Shown here piece after piece: positions 44,563 to 53,828 of a DNA stretch of 64,000 bases; position 1 is the first letter of the stretch; every line of letters starts with the position of its first letter. This DNA comes from CAZWBR01 sp964404205. Its GTDB lineage: Bacteria; Bacteroidota; Bacteroidia; Bacteroidales; Prolixibacteraceae. The DNA lies in the NCBI GenBank assembly GCA_964404205.1, contig CAYOJD010000001.1:1-64000 (forward strand). The letters run 5' to 3'. The notes under the pieces are model-generated. The model saw only the letters and a list, made by a program, of their open reading frames with translations, did no database searches and was not told the origin of the DNA. A program made the position numbers and the translations under genes.

Positions 44563-46521
44563 ATGAGCTACCTTATTTTTGACAAGGACAAATTGGTCAA
44601 CCTTGAATATTCTCTGAATCGCGAGAGTTTACGTACCAACAAAAGCGGGGCCTACTCGTCAACCACCCTTTCTGGGTGCAATACCCGTAAATATCACGGA
44701 CTATTGGTTGTACAGCTCGACGAACTGGATGGCGGAAAACATGTTTTGCTCTCATCGCTCGATGAAACAATCGTTCAGCACGATGCCGATTTCAATCTGG
44801 GTATCCATAAATTTCCTGGCGATTTTTACGAGCCTAAAGGCCACAAGTACCTGCGAAACTTTGAATTCGACACCATTCCCAAATATACGTTCCGCGTAGG
44901 CGGTGTGATCCTGACAAAAACCAGATTGCTTGTTGAAAATGAAGATACCGTGATTGTAAAATATACGCTGGAAGAGGCGCACAGTCCGACACTGCTCCGA
45001 TTTAAGCCATTTCTGGCATTTCGCAACGTGCATGCACTGAGCAAAGCTAACATGTATGCCAATACAAGGTTTCATCATGTAAAAAATGGCATCAAAATGA
45101 GCCTTTACGATGGTTATCCTGATTTACACATGCAGTTTTCGAAACCAGTCGATTTTGTACCGGTTCCCGACTGGTACCGCGATATCGAATACAGTAAAGA
45201 ACAGGAGCGCGGTTACGAGTTTCGTGAAGATCTTTTTGTTCCTGGCTATTTCGAATTGCCTATCGGGAAAGGCGAGTCAGTCTACTTTGTTGCTTCAACC
45301 ACTGAGCAAAAAACAACCGGACTAAAACAACGTTACGAAAACGAGAAAAAGAAACGTGTCCCCCGCGATTCGTTTAGCAATTGTTTGAAAAACGCGATTC
45401 GTCAATTTATTTGGGAGCGCCCCGATGGCAAAGATTTGATTGCCGGGTTTCCATGGTACGAGTCAATTACCCGTCAAACCATGTTTGCCCTTCCGGGCGT
45501 TCTAATGACCAACGGCGACCTAAAAACCTGTGAAGAGATAATGAAAACCAACCTTAAACGGTTGGACAAAGGCCTTCTGCCCAAATATTCAGGAGTTAAA
45601 AGTTTTTATGATACTGCCGATGCCCCATTGCTGGTTTTTGCAGCGATACAATCGTTTACCCACTACAAATCGCTGAAAGAGCTTTGGAAAAGCTACGCAC
45701 CCGAGTTGAAGAACATACTCGAAAACTATCGAATTGGAACCCATTTCAATATAAAAATGAGTGAAAACGGACTAATTAATGCCAAATTCGATGGAGTAGC
45801 CCTTACCTGGATGGATGAATATATCGACGGCATCCCGGTAACACCAAGAGGCGGCATGACTGTCGAGATCAATGCTTTCTGGTACAACGCTGTTTGTTTT
45901 GCCCTCGAAATGGCCACTTCCGCAGGCGATAAAGCATTTGTTTCGGAATGGAAAATTTTGCCCGAATTGATCAAAGATTCTTTTCAGAAAACATTCTGGA
46001 GCGAAGAACGTGAATATCTGGCCGACTATGTTGATGGGAATTACAAAAACTGGGCGATTCGGCCCAATATGCTGGCAGCCACATTCCTTCCCTACTCTCC
46101 GCTCGATCGTGAGCAGAAAAAATCGATTATCAGCAAGGTACGAAATACGCTGTTGACCCCTCGTGGGTTGAGGACATTGGCCCCCGAAGATTCTGCCTAC
46201 AAAGGCGAATGCGGATCTACGGCACGCGAACAGGCCGAAGCAGCTCATCAGGGAAGCGTTTATCCCTTCCTTATCTTCCCGTTCGTCAAATCTTATCTCG
46301 ATATTCATAAAGCCGGAGGTTTATCATTCGTGAAAAATATTCTGAATGAATTTGAGCCCGTCATGTCAGACAATTGTATCGGCACAATCTCGGAATTTTA
46401 CGAAGGAAACCCGCCATTTCACGCCCACGGCTCCATATCTCAAGCCTGGAATGTAAGTGGGATTATGAAATCGCTCGCGCTCATCGAAAAATTTGAAGAA
46501 GAGATCAATTCCAAAGCATAA
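44563..46521 (+). CDS. Glycogen debranching enzyme (amylo-alpha-1,6-glucosidase)
   Basis: The 652-residue protein combines an N-terminal beta-sandwich (residues about 1-240; TNKSGAYSSTTLSGCNTRKYHGLLVV) with an (alpha/alpha)6 barrel of the GH133/debranching type. The barrel motifs are RPDGKDLIAGFPWYESITRQTMFALPGV, LLPKYSGVKSFYDTADAPLLVFAAI, LTWMDEYIDGIPVTPRGGMTVEINAFWYNAV, and the C-terminal YKGECGSTAREQAEAAHQGSVYPFLI and GTISEFYEGNPPFHAHGSISQAWNV. It cuts alpha-1,6 branches of glycogen. ATG 44563 is chosen over the TTG at 44554. It starts a four-gene alpha-glucan block. Confidence 0.93.
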   Translation: MSYLIFDKDKLVNLEYSLNRESLRTNKSGAYSSTTLSGCNTRKYHGLLVVQLDELDGGKHVLLSSLDETIVQHDADFNLGIHKFPGDFYEPKGHKYLRNFEFDTIPKYTFRVGGVILTKTRLLVENEDTVIVKYTLEEAHSPTLLRFKPFLAFRNVHALSKANMYANTRFHHVKNGIKMSLYDGYPDLHMQFSKPVDFVPVPDWYRDIEYSKEQERGYEFREDLFVPGYFELPIGKGESVYFVASTTEQKTTGLKQRYENEKKKRVPRDSFSNCLKNAIRQFIWERPDGKDLIAGFPWYESITRQTMFALPGVLMTNGDLKTCEEIMKTNLKRLDKGLLPKYSGVKSFYDTADAPLLVFAAIQSFTHYKSLKELWKSYAPELKNILENYRIGTHFNIKMSENGLINAKFDGVALTWMDEYIDGIPVTPRGGMTVEINAFWYNAVCFALEMATSAGDKAFVSEWKILPELIKDSFQKTFWSEEREYLADYVDGNYKNWAIRPNMLAATFLPYSPLDREQKKSIISKVRNTLLTPRGLRTLAPEDSAYKGECGSTAREQAEAAHQGSVYPFLIFPFVKSYLDIHKAGGLSFVKNILNEFEPVMSDNCIGTISEFYEGNPPFHAHGSISQAWNVSGIMKSLALIEKFEEEINSKA

Positions 46522-46542
46522 ATCTATAACTGATATAACTCT

Positions 46543-47835
46543 ATGAAGGTACTAATGTTTGGATGGGAATTCCCTCCACATATCAGCGGCGGACTCGGAA
46601 CTGCCAGTTTTGGCCTCACCAAAGGGCTGGCTGAATTTCCCGATGTCGACGTCCTTTTTGTCGTACCCAAAGCTTATGGCGATGAAGACACAACTGCCGT
46701 AAAAACCATCATTGGTGCAAACGACATTACCATCACACGCCGAACAATCAATATTCAGGATTCGGATAACCATTTCGATTACATGGAGGTCGAATCAAGC
46801 CTGTTGCCCTATTCATCGCCCGAAGAGTTTTGGAAACTGACACAGGAACGCGTTTCATCTCAAACCCGCTTTATTCAAACTGATGCTCAGGGTAAGATAC
46901 CATTTAGCGGCAAATATGGCGAAAACCTTCTCGAAGAGATATCCAACTATGCCGTTGTAGCCGAATACATCGGGCGCGAATACGACTTCGATGTTATCCA
47001 TGCGCACGACTGGCTGGCTTATCCTGCCGGGATTGCAGCCAAGCGTGTCAGTGGCAAACCTCTTGTCATTCATGTTCATGCCACCGATTTCGACCGTAGT
47101 GGAGGGAGCGTCAACCCCAAAGTATACGCCATCGAACGCGAAGGAATGGAGGTTGCCGATCAGATCATCACCGTTAGCAACTTGACAAAGAAGATTGTTA
47201 TCGAAAAGTATGGCATCGATCCGGCAAAAATAACGACGGTTTACAATGCCGTTGAACCCATTCAGGAAAAAGAACGTGTTCCGGCACCCAAAGGAATCAA
47301 CGAAAAGATAGTCACCTTTTTAGGCCGAATCACGATGCAGAAAGGCCCTGAATATTTTATAGAAGCGGCTTACCAAGTACTTAAAAGAACAGACAATGTC
47401 AGGTTTGTAATGGCTGGCAGCGGCGATATGATGGAAAAAATGATCCGACGGGCAGCCTATCTGGGCATTACCAATAAATTTCATTTTACCGGATTCCTGA
47501 AAGGAGACGATGTTTTCGACATGTTCCGGATGAGCGATGTTTATGTAATGCCATCTGTTTCAGAACCATTTGGAATTTCGCCACTCGAAGCCATGATGAC
47601 CGATGTTCCGGTTATCATATCCAAACAATCGGGCGTAGCCGAAATTCTGACCCATGCCATAAAAGTCGATTTTTGGGACATCAATGCTATGGCAGATGCC
47701 ATCTACGGGATCATCAAATATCCGGCACTGCCCGAAATGTTCAAGAAATTTGGCCGTGTCGAAGTCGATAGCCTGCAATGGAAGCAGTCAGCCCGCGAAG
47801 TGCGCGATGTCTATTTAAAAGCTTTGAAACAATAA
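46543..47835 (+). CDS. GT4/GT5-type glycosyltransferase, probable glycogen synthase
   Basis: The 430-residue protein is a GT-B enzyme with the starch/glycogen-synthase-like N-terminus LMFGWEFPPHISGGLGTASFGLTKGLA, where GGLG binds the nucleotide sugar. It continues with HAHDWLAYPAGIAAKR and HVHATDFDRSGGSVNPKVYAIEREGM. The GT4 C-terminal half follows (VYNAVEPI, FLGRITMQKGPEYFIEAA, and the E-x7-E element SEPFGISPLEAM near residues 338-348). It lies 21 nt after the debranching enzyme and 18 nt before the GH57 gene. The synthase role is inferred from the N-terminus and these neighbours; it is shorter than classical GlgA (about 480 residues). Confidence 0.82.
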   Translation: MKVLMFGWEFPPHISGGLGTASFGLTKGLAEFPDVDVLFVVPKAYGDEDTTAVKTIIGANDITITRRTINIQDSDNHFDYMEVESSLLPYSSPEEFWKLTQERVSSQTRFIQTDAQGKIPFSGKYGENLLEEISNYAVVAEYIGREYDFDVIHAHDWLAYPAGIAAKRVSGKPLVIHVHATDFDRSGGSVNPKVYAIEREGMEVADQIITVSNLTKKIVIEKYGIDPAKITTVYNAVEPIQEKERVPAPKGINEKIVTFLGRITMQKGPEYFIEAAYQVLKRTDNVRFVMAGSGDMMEKMIRRAAYLGITNKFHFTGFLKGDDVFDMFRMSDVYVMPSVSEPFGISPLEAMMTDVPVIISKQSGVAEILTHAIKVDFWDINAMADAIYGIIKYPALPEMFKKFGRVEVDSLQWKQSAREVRDVYLKALKQ

Positions 47836-47853
47836 TAAAAAACATATCCAGCC

Positions 47854-49233
47854 ATGAAATCAGTTTGTTTAAACTTTCAGGTTCATCAACCTTTTCGTTA
47901 CCGTAAATACCGTTTTTTCGATATTGGCAACGATGCCTATTATTACGACGATTATGCCAACGAAACCATCATGCGGAAACTGGCCGTCAATTGCTATTTA
48001 CCGGCCAACAAAATAATTCTTGACCAAATCAAGAAAAACAAAGGCAAATTCAAGGTCTCCTATTCAATCTCTGGAATAGCACTCGATCAGTTTAAGCTTT
48101 ATGCACCCGAAGTTATCGACTCGTTTGCGCAACTTGCGGCAACCGGCCATGTTGAATTTGTTTCGGAAACCTACTCCAATTCGCTGGTGTCGCTGTCCGA
48201 CGAACAACTCTTTAGGGAACAGGTCGAAGCACACGACAAGTTGATAGAACAACTCTTCGGCCAAAAACCGAAAGTATTCAGAAATACAGAATTGATTTAT
48301 TCCGACGAATTGGGAGATTTGATTTACCGGATGGGATTCGAAACCATTATGACCGAAGGGGCCAAACATATTCTTGGATGGAAAAGCCCGAACTACATAT
48401 ACTGCAATGCACTTAACCCCAGGCAAAAAGTTCTGATGCGCAATTACCGCTTCAGCGACGATTTGTCATTCAGGTTTTCAAATCCGGCATGGAACGAATA
48501 CCCACTCACGGCCGATAAGTTTGCCGGTTGGATGACCAGTACCCCCGAGAATGAAGATGTAATCAATATTTTCATCAACTACGACACTTTTGGCGAGGTA
48601 CAACCTAAACGCTCCGGAATTTTCGATTTCCTGAATGCTCTGCCCGGCGCAGTACTGAAAACCGGCAAGCTGGCTTTTGTCACCCCATCAGAAGCAGCCA
48701 AAAACTTCCAGCCCATTTCAGCCATGCATGTCCTTCACCCCATTTCGTGGGCTGACGAAGAACGCGACCTCTCGGCCTGGCTCGGAAACGAACTGCAAAA
48801 AGAGGCCTTCAATAACCTTTACGCACTGAAAGATCAGATTAAAAACTGCCAAAACGAGGTATTGCTGAAAGACTGGAACTACCTGCAGGCCAACAACCAT
48901 CTTTATTACATGTGTACCAAGTTTTTCTCCGATGGCGAAGTGCACAAGTACTACAATCCTTACACAAGCCCCTACGAAGCATTCATCAATTACATGAATG
49001 TTTTAAGCGATTTCACCATCCGGCTAAACAATGAAGTTCCCAAGAATGAAACCCAGCAGGAGATTTCGAAGTTAAAGGAGATGATAGAAATCAAAACCAA
49101 AAAATTGGAAGAACGGGAACAGGAACTGAAGAAATTAAAAAAAGAGATAAACTCATCAGCAAGTACTGAGGCCTCGACAAAGAAAACGGCCCCCAAACGC
49201 AGTGCCAAATCCGGAACAGCAAAGAGTGCCTGA
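47854..49233 (+). CDS. GH57 family alpha-glucan-active enzyme
   Basis: The first ~380 residues form a GH57 (alpha/beta)7 barrel: LNFQVHQPFRYR with region-I HQP at residues 11-13, GHVEFVSETYSNSLVSLSDE with E105 as a candidate, VFRNTELIYSDELGDLIYRMGFE, and FINYDTFGE with a candidate acid/base Asp. GH57 includes alpha-amylases, 4-alpha-glucanotransferases and branching enzymes, so the activity is not settled. A C-terminal coiled coil (about 405-435, KLKEMIEIKTKKLEEREQELKKLKKEI) and a basic Ser/Thr/Lys tail are extra to the enzyme fold. It follows the synthase by 18 nt; a GlgB-like branching role would complete the pathway but is inference. Confidence 0.87.
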   Translation: MKSVCLNFQVHQPFRYRKYRFFDIGNDAYYYDDYANETIMRKLAVNCYLPANKIILDQIKKNKGKFKVSYSISGIALDQFKLYAPEVIDSFAQLAATGHVEFVSETYSNSLVSLSDEQLFREQVEAHDKLIEQLFGQKPKVFRNTELIYSDELGDLIYRMGFETIMTEGAKHILGWKSPNYIYCNALNPRQKVLMRNYRFSDDLSFRFSNPAWNEYPLTADKFAGWMTSTPENEDVINIFINYDTFGEVQPKRSGIFDFLNALPGAVLKTGKLAFVTPSEAAKNFQPISAMHVLHPISWADEERDLSAWLGNELQKEAFNNLYALKDQIKNCQNEVLLKDWNYLQANNHLYYMCTKFFSDGEVHKYYNPYTSPYEAFINYMNVLSDFTIRLNNEVPKNETQQEISKLKEMIEIKTKKLEEREQELKKLKKEINSSASTEASTKKTAPKRSAKSGTAKSA

Positions 49234-49337
49234 TGGCGTATCTTAACTATTTGTTAATGAAACATTAAAATTATTTGAATTTTATTCTCATTCCAATTCT
49301 GTTTAACAACATAAGGTAGATTACACTCCGAAAAGGG

Positions 49338-49345
49338 TACATTTG
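49338..49345 (+). promoter_or_regulatory. -7 element upstream of glgP
   Basis: TACATTTG matches TAnnTTTG and is followed by CGG, 56 bp before the glgP start. No TTG lies at the expected upstream spacing. It suggests glgP can be transcribed separately from the three genes before it. Confidence 0.45.
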
Positions 49346-49400
49346 CGGAATGTGATAAGGGTAAATTGTACACTATCCGGCCACAGTAAAAAATAAAACA

Positions 49401-51995
49401 ATGGAAATAAAGGATTTAAATAGCGCACATTTGACTGAAAGCAGCAATCCCATCTGGAAAAAGATAATTGTCGAATCGACAATGCCCAAAGAATTGACCC
49501 CGTTGCGCGAAATATCCCGCAACCTATGGTGGGTATGGAGCCCCGAAGCACGTGCCCTTTTCAACGAAATTGATCCTGAAATATGGGAAGAATGTCAGCA
49601 CAACCCAATCATTCTGCTCGAACAGACCAGTCTTGAGCGTTTCGAAACCCTGAAATCGGACGAGTCGTTTGTCCTTCGGATGAAAACAGTCGAAAGCCAG
49701 TTGCGCAAATACCTGAAAGAACGGGTTAAACTTCTTGGCCCGAAGATTGCCTATTTCAGCATGGAGTTTGGGCTTCATTCAAGCCTGAAGATCTACTCCG
49801 GCGGGCTTGGCGTGCTGGCTGGCGATTTCCTGAAAGAGGCCAGCGACTCGAAAGTCGACATGACAGGTGTAGGCCTGCTCTACCGCTACGGCTATTTCAA
49901 ACAAGTTATTTCGAACAGCGGAGAACAGATTGCCCACTATGATGCAGAACATTTCTCTAAACTTCCGATCCAGCCGGTGCTTGATAAAAATGGCGACTGG
50001 ATAACCGTTTCGGTCGACCTTCCCGGAAGAACCGTCTTTATACATGTTTGGGTCGTCAACGTAGGGAATGTCAAACTCTATCTGTTGGATACCGATTTCG
50101 ATGCCAACCAGGAACAGGATCGTTTTATCACCCATCATCTTTACGGCGGCGACAACGAAAACCGCTTGAAACAGGAAATTGTTTTAGGTCTTGGCGGTAT
50201 CAGAGCGCTCGAAAAAATTGGAGTGCAATCCGATATCTATCACTGTAATGAGGGTCATGCTGCTTTTATCAGCCTCGAGCGCATCTGGAACCTTATCAGC
50301 CAAAAGGAGCTCAACTTTGCCGAGGCTAAAGAGATGGTAAGGGCCTCAACCCTCTTCACCACGCACACTCCCGTGCCTGCCGGCCACGATGCTTTCCCCG
50401 ATGATTTATTCAAACTGTATATGGGTAAAATGGCCGACAGATTGGAAATATCGCAATCCGATTTGCTTATACTTGGTAAGGCAAGTGCTTCAGAAGGTAA
50501 GTTCAATATGAGCTATCTGGCGGCCAATCTTTCTCAGGAGATAAACGGCGTTAGTAAACTTCACGGCGATGTAAGCAAAGAACTGTTGTCTGATCTCTAC
50601 AAAGGATTTATGCCTGAAGAGCTCGAAAATATTGGTTATGTTACCAATGGGGTACACTACCCTACCTGGGCAGCCACCGAATGGAAAGAGATTCACGATA
50701 ACTGCCTTGACTCGGAAGAACTTGCAACCGACATCCACGATTATGATGCCGATTCGGAAATGCGGGCGTGGAGAAATATATACAAAGTTCAGGATAAGCT
50801 TATATGGGAAACCAAGTCGAAATTGCGCGAAAAAATGATCGAATTTATCAAACAGCGATCGACAGATACCCACATTCTTCGAAACGAGAACCCCAAATAT
50901 ATCGCGGAAGTGTTTTCCAAAATCAATCCGAAAGCATTGACCATTGGCTTTGCCCGCCGTTTTGCAACCTATAAGCGTGCCCATCTGCTCTTCCGCGACC
51001 TGGCCCGTCTCTCCAGAATTGTCAATAATCCCGACAAGCCGGTTCAATTTCTCTTTGCCGGGAAAGCACATCCGGCTGATAAAGCAGGCCAGGATTTGAT
51101 AAAATATATTATTGACATTTCGAAGCGCCCTGAATTCATCGGCAAAATCCTCTTTATCCACAACTACGACATGAATATCGGTAAGATGCTGGTGCAGGGT
51201 TGCGATGTATGGATGAACACACCCACCCGACCGTTGGAAGCCTCTGGGACTTCGGGCGAAAAAGGGGTGATGAACGGCACTTTGCATTTCTCTGTCCTCG
51301 ACGGCTGGTGGGTCGAAGGATACAAACAGGATGCAGGGTGGGCCTTACCGCTCGAACAGTCGTTCGATATCCAGGAGCTTCAGGATGAACTGGATGCCGA
51401 AGCCATATACAGTATCCTCGAAAATGAAATCGTTCCGGCTTATTACTACCGCAACGACAAAAACATCCCGGTACTTTGGGTCGACTTTATCAAAAATACT
51501 TTTGCTGAAGTGGCACCGCAGTTTACCACCAAGAGGATGATGAAAGACTATTTCCAACGCTATTATATCCCTCAGGCTGAACGTACGGAAAAGTTGAAAG
51601 CCAATGGTTACACAAAAGCCAAAGAGATTGCAAAATGGAAGCAGAAGGTGTTGAACGTTTGGGAGCAAATTGAGGTCGTGAATGTTAATCTTTCCGATGG
51701 GATTACCAATACCTATAAAATGGGACAGGAATATCCATCGCGCATAACACTCGATATTAAAGAGTTGAAAGCAGAGGAAATTGGAGTTGAACTAATTTTG
51801 GTTACCGGCGACGACCAACCCGAGTTTGTACAGCGGTTCGAGTTTTCGCCTGAAAAAACTGAAAATGGGTTAACCCACTATTCACTCGACCTGAAACTCA
51901 CCAAACCAGGTTCATACAATTATGGATTGCGCATTTTTGCCAAACATCCCGAATTGCCCAACCGTCAGGATTTCAAATATCTGAAATGGGTATAA
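49401..51995 (+). CDS. glgP: Alpha-glucan (glycogen/maltodextrin) phosphorylase
   Basis: GlgP phosphorolytically removes glucose-1-phosphate from alpha-1,4-glucans (GT35, PLP-dependent). The 864-residue form starts with an N-terminal domain (LREISRNLWWVWSPEARALFNEIDPEIWEE) typical of the type 2 alpha-glucan phosphorylases. It continues with IAYFSMEFGLHSSLKIYSGGLGVLAGDFLKEASD, YHCNEGHAAFISLERI, TTHTPVPAGHDAFP and FARRFATYKRAHLLFRD. The PLP-lysine segment EASGTSGEKGVMNGTLHFSVLDGWW contains K621. The final ~100 residues form a beta-domain. It is preceded by its own -7 element and ends at a 19-bp terminator stem. Confidence 0.95.
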   Translation: MEIKDLNSAHLTESSNPIWKKIIVESTMPKELTPLREISRNLWWVWSPEARALFNEIDPEIWEECQHNPIILLEQTSLERFETLKSDESFVLRMKTVESQLRKYLKERVKLLGPKIAYFSMEFGLHSSLKIYSGGLGVLAGDFLKEASDSKVDMTGVGLLYRYGYFKQVISNSGEQIAHYDAEHFSKLPIQPVLDKNGDWITVSVDLPGRTVFIHVWVVNVGNVKLYLLDTDFDANQEQDRFITHHLYGGDNENRLKQEIVLGLGGIRALEKIGVQSDIYHCNEGHAAFISLERIWNLISQKELNFAEAKEMVRASTLFTTHTPVPAGHDAFPDDLFKLYMGKMADRLEISQSDLLILGKASASEGKFNMSYLAANLSQEINGVSKLHGDVSKELLSDLYKGFMPEELENIGYVTNGVHYPTWAATEWKEIHDNCLDSEELATDIHDYDADSEMRAWRNIYKVQDKLIWETKSKLREKMIEFIKQRSTDTHILRNENPKYIAEVFSKINPKALTIGFARRFATYKRAHLLFRDLARLSRIVNNPDKPVQFLFAGKAHPADKAGQDLIKYIIDISKRPEFIGKILFIHNYDMNIGKMLVQGCDVWMNTPTRPLEASGTSGEKGVMNGTLHFSVLDGWWVEGYKQDAGWALPLEQSFDIQELQDELDAEAIYSILENEIVPAYYYRNDKNIPVLWVDFIKNTFAEVAPQFTTKRMMKDYFQRYYIPQAERTEKLKANGYTKAKEIAKWKQKVLNVWEQIEVVNVNLSDGITNTYKMGQEYPSRITLDIKELKAEEIGVELILVTGDDQPEFVQRFEFSPEKTENGLTHYSLDLKLTKPGSYNYGLRIFAKHPELPNRQDFKYLKWV

Positions 51996-52009
51996 CCGTG
52001 ATGAACAAT

Positions 52010-52055
52010 GATAACAAAGGGGCGGAAATTTAGTTTTTTCCGCCCCTTTGTTATC
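52010..52055. terminator. Strong bidirectional terminator between glgP and the LytTR gene
   Basis: A perfect 19-bp stem (52010-52028 with 52037-52055, 8-nt loop) with a G/C-rich centre lies 14 nt after the glgP stop and 14 nt after the stop of the convergent LytTR gene. A/T pairs at its base can supply the U-run in either direction. Confidence 0.85.
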
Positions 52056-52069
52056 GCTGAGATATTTGC

Positions 52070-52825
52070 CTATAACTTATTGTTCAGAATCTTATTCAAT
52101 AAATCTTCTTTGTGCTTTGGCGAAACTTTAAGCTGTTCGCCCGTTTTCAGTTCTACCATTCCACCATTCGACTTGAGATAACGCACAACGTTTACAATAT
52201 TGACCAAATGGCTTCGGTGAATCCTCACAAAACCAAGAGGTACGAGCAGGTTTTCGAATTCGAGCAATGTCCGGCTCACAACTTTTGCCTCTGCGTCACG
52301 GAAGATAATCTTCGTATAGTTTCGCATCCCTTCGCAGCGAACAATATCGTTGACACGTATGATGGCAAAGCCATTCTGCTCAGGTAATGCAATGGTTTTA
52401 GGCCCATCATCGGGAACCGACAACAAATTTTCTTTCAGAGATTTCACACTTCCCTTATTTTCAATTTTCTTTATCTGCGGAATCCTGGAAATAGCCTTCG
52501 ACAGCTCGTCAATATTAAGTGGCTTAACAATATAGTCAAATGCAGAGTATTTAAAAGCCTTGATGGCATATTCACTGTAAGCGGTAATGAAAATGATTTT
52601 AAAGTCGACCTTTTTGACTTTGTCCAACAAATCGAACCCCGTTCCGTCAGGAAGGCTGATGTCGAGTAAAACAAGTTCGGGTTCAGTCTTTTCAATCAGA
52701 TCAACACCTTCCTGAACTGAAGCCGCCTCGCCAACCAAATCGATATTATTCAAAAATTTCTCAAGCAATTCCTTAAGTATCATTCTTGAAACATAATCGT
52801 CGTCAATTATAACCGTTTTTAACAT
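52070..52825 (-). CDS. LytTR-type response regulator
   Basis: Residues 1-115 form a receiver domain (TVIIDDDYVSRMILKELLEKF) with the phospho-acceptor D55 in LVLLDISLPDGTGFDLLDKV and the switch residues in IIFITAYSEYAIKAFKYSAFDYIVKPL. Residues about 150-250 form a LytTR DNA-binding domain (VNDIVRCEGMRNYTKIIF, RIHRSHLVNIVNVVRYLKSNGGMVELKTGEQLKVSPKHK). LytTR regulators usually pair with a membrane histidine kinase, but none adjoins it, so this is an orphan here. The start is placed at 52825 (MLKTVIIDDDY); the extra five codons upstream to 52840 are not needed. Targets are unknown. Confidence 0.94.
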   Translation of the reverse strand: MLKTVIIDDDYVSRMILKELLEKFLNNIDLVGEAASVQEGVDLIEKTEPELVLLDISLPDGTGFDLLDKVKKVDFKIIFITAYSEYAIKAFKYSAFDYIVKPLNIDELSKAISRIPQIKKIENKGSVKSLKENLLSVPDDGPKTIALPEQNGFAIIRVNDIVRCEGMRNYTKIIFRDAEAKVVSRTLLEFENLLVPLGFVRIHRSHLVNIVNVVRYLKSNGGMVELKTGEQLKVSPKHKEDLLNKILNNKL

Positions 52826-52856
52826 AGTGCATATTTTCAAACTACCATTCGACCCC

Positions 52857-52864
52857 CAAAATTA
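52857..52864 (-). promoter_or_regulatory. Possible -7 element of the LytTR gene
   Basis: TAATTTTG on the minus strand matches TAnnTTTG, 32 bp upstream of the start at 52825. No clear -33 TTG is seen. The rest of the 246-bp divergent gap to tsaB is A/T-rich without other recognised features. Confidence 0.35.
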
Positions 52865-53086
52865 GTAAACATAAACATTTTGATGTCATGCTTTTGTACC
52901 TATGTAACAAACTGTTCAAAAAAATGATTGAATCTTTTGCATTTTTTTTGAAATTTATTCGGAATTAATAAAAATAAGGCAATAAAGGGTTGGCAAAACA
53001 GCATTCCTCAGCCCTGCTCGTTTAGCTGTGATACAGGTTAATGATTCAAATTTCATCTAATTTTCCCATCTTTGCGAAAAAAGGAG

Positions 53087-53810
53087 ATGGCAACAATCTT
53101 AAATATTGATACCTCAACAGAAGTCTGTTCTGTCTCGCTGGGAAAGGATGGAATTTCTGTCGCCCTTCGCGAAGATCATGCTGGAAAGAACCACGCCATG
53201 CAACTCACCCTTTTTATCGATGAGCTTCTTCAACAAAAGGGAATATCAATGCACGACATTGATGCCGTTGCCGTTTCGGGCGGACCGGGTTCGTACACCG
53301 GTTTGCGCATCGGTGTATCAACAGCCAAAGGAATTTGCTATGCATCCGGAAAGCCGCTGATAGCCATTCCTTCGCTCGAAGCCATGGCCCACCATGTGAT
53401 TTCCAATTCTGCCCGATACCATCTTCCGGATGAAGCATCAATGCTCTTTTGCCCAATGATTGATGCCCGCAGAATGGAAGTTTACACCGCAGTTTATAAC
53501 GCCAAAGGAGAGCAAATCCAAAAAATCAGCGCCGACATCATCGACCATCAATCGTTCGAAGAGCAGCTGAAAACAGATAAAGTGGCCTTTTTTGGAAACG
53601 GTTCAGCCAAGTGCAGCAGCCATTGGTCACGAGAACGCCCTCTTCGTAGCCGATGTACATACTTCTGCCGCTTACATCGCCCCACTGGCCGAAAAAGCTT
53701 ATTCCGAAAAAAGGTTTGTCGATACAGCCTATTACGAACCCTATTATCTGAAAGATTTTGTAGCCACCGTTCCCACCAAAAATATTATCCATACAGGCCA
53801 GAACCTGTAA
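53087..53810 (+). pseudogene. tsaB: tRNA t6A37-modification protein TsaB, frameshifted
   Basis: TsaB is the ASKHA-fold partner of TsaD needed for N6-threonylcarbamoyladenosine on ANN-decoding tRNAs, normally essential in bacteria. The first frame reads MATILNIDTSTEVCSVSLG, GKNHAMQLTLFIDELL, AVSGGPGSYTGLRIGVSTAKGICYA and FCPMIDARRMEVYTA, up to AFFGNGSAKC. The normal C-terminus (AIGHENALFVADVHTSAAYIAPLAEKAY, VDTAYYEPYYLKDFVAT) then continues in the next frame to the stop at 53810. The shift lies near 53611-53618, in a CAGCAG context; alignment spacing would fit a two-base loss. The start is the ATG at 53087, with AAGGAG directly adjacent. Error or true lesion cannot be told apart from the sequence. 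Confidence 0.88.
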
Positions 53811-53828
53811 TAACGGAGCAACCACCTG

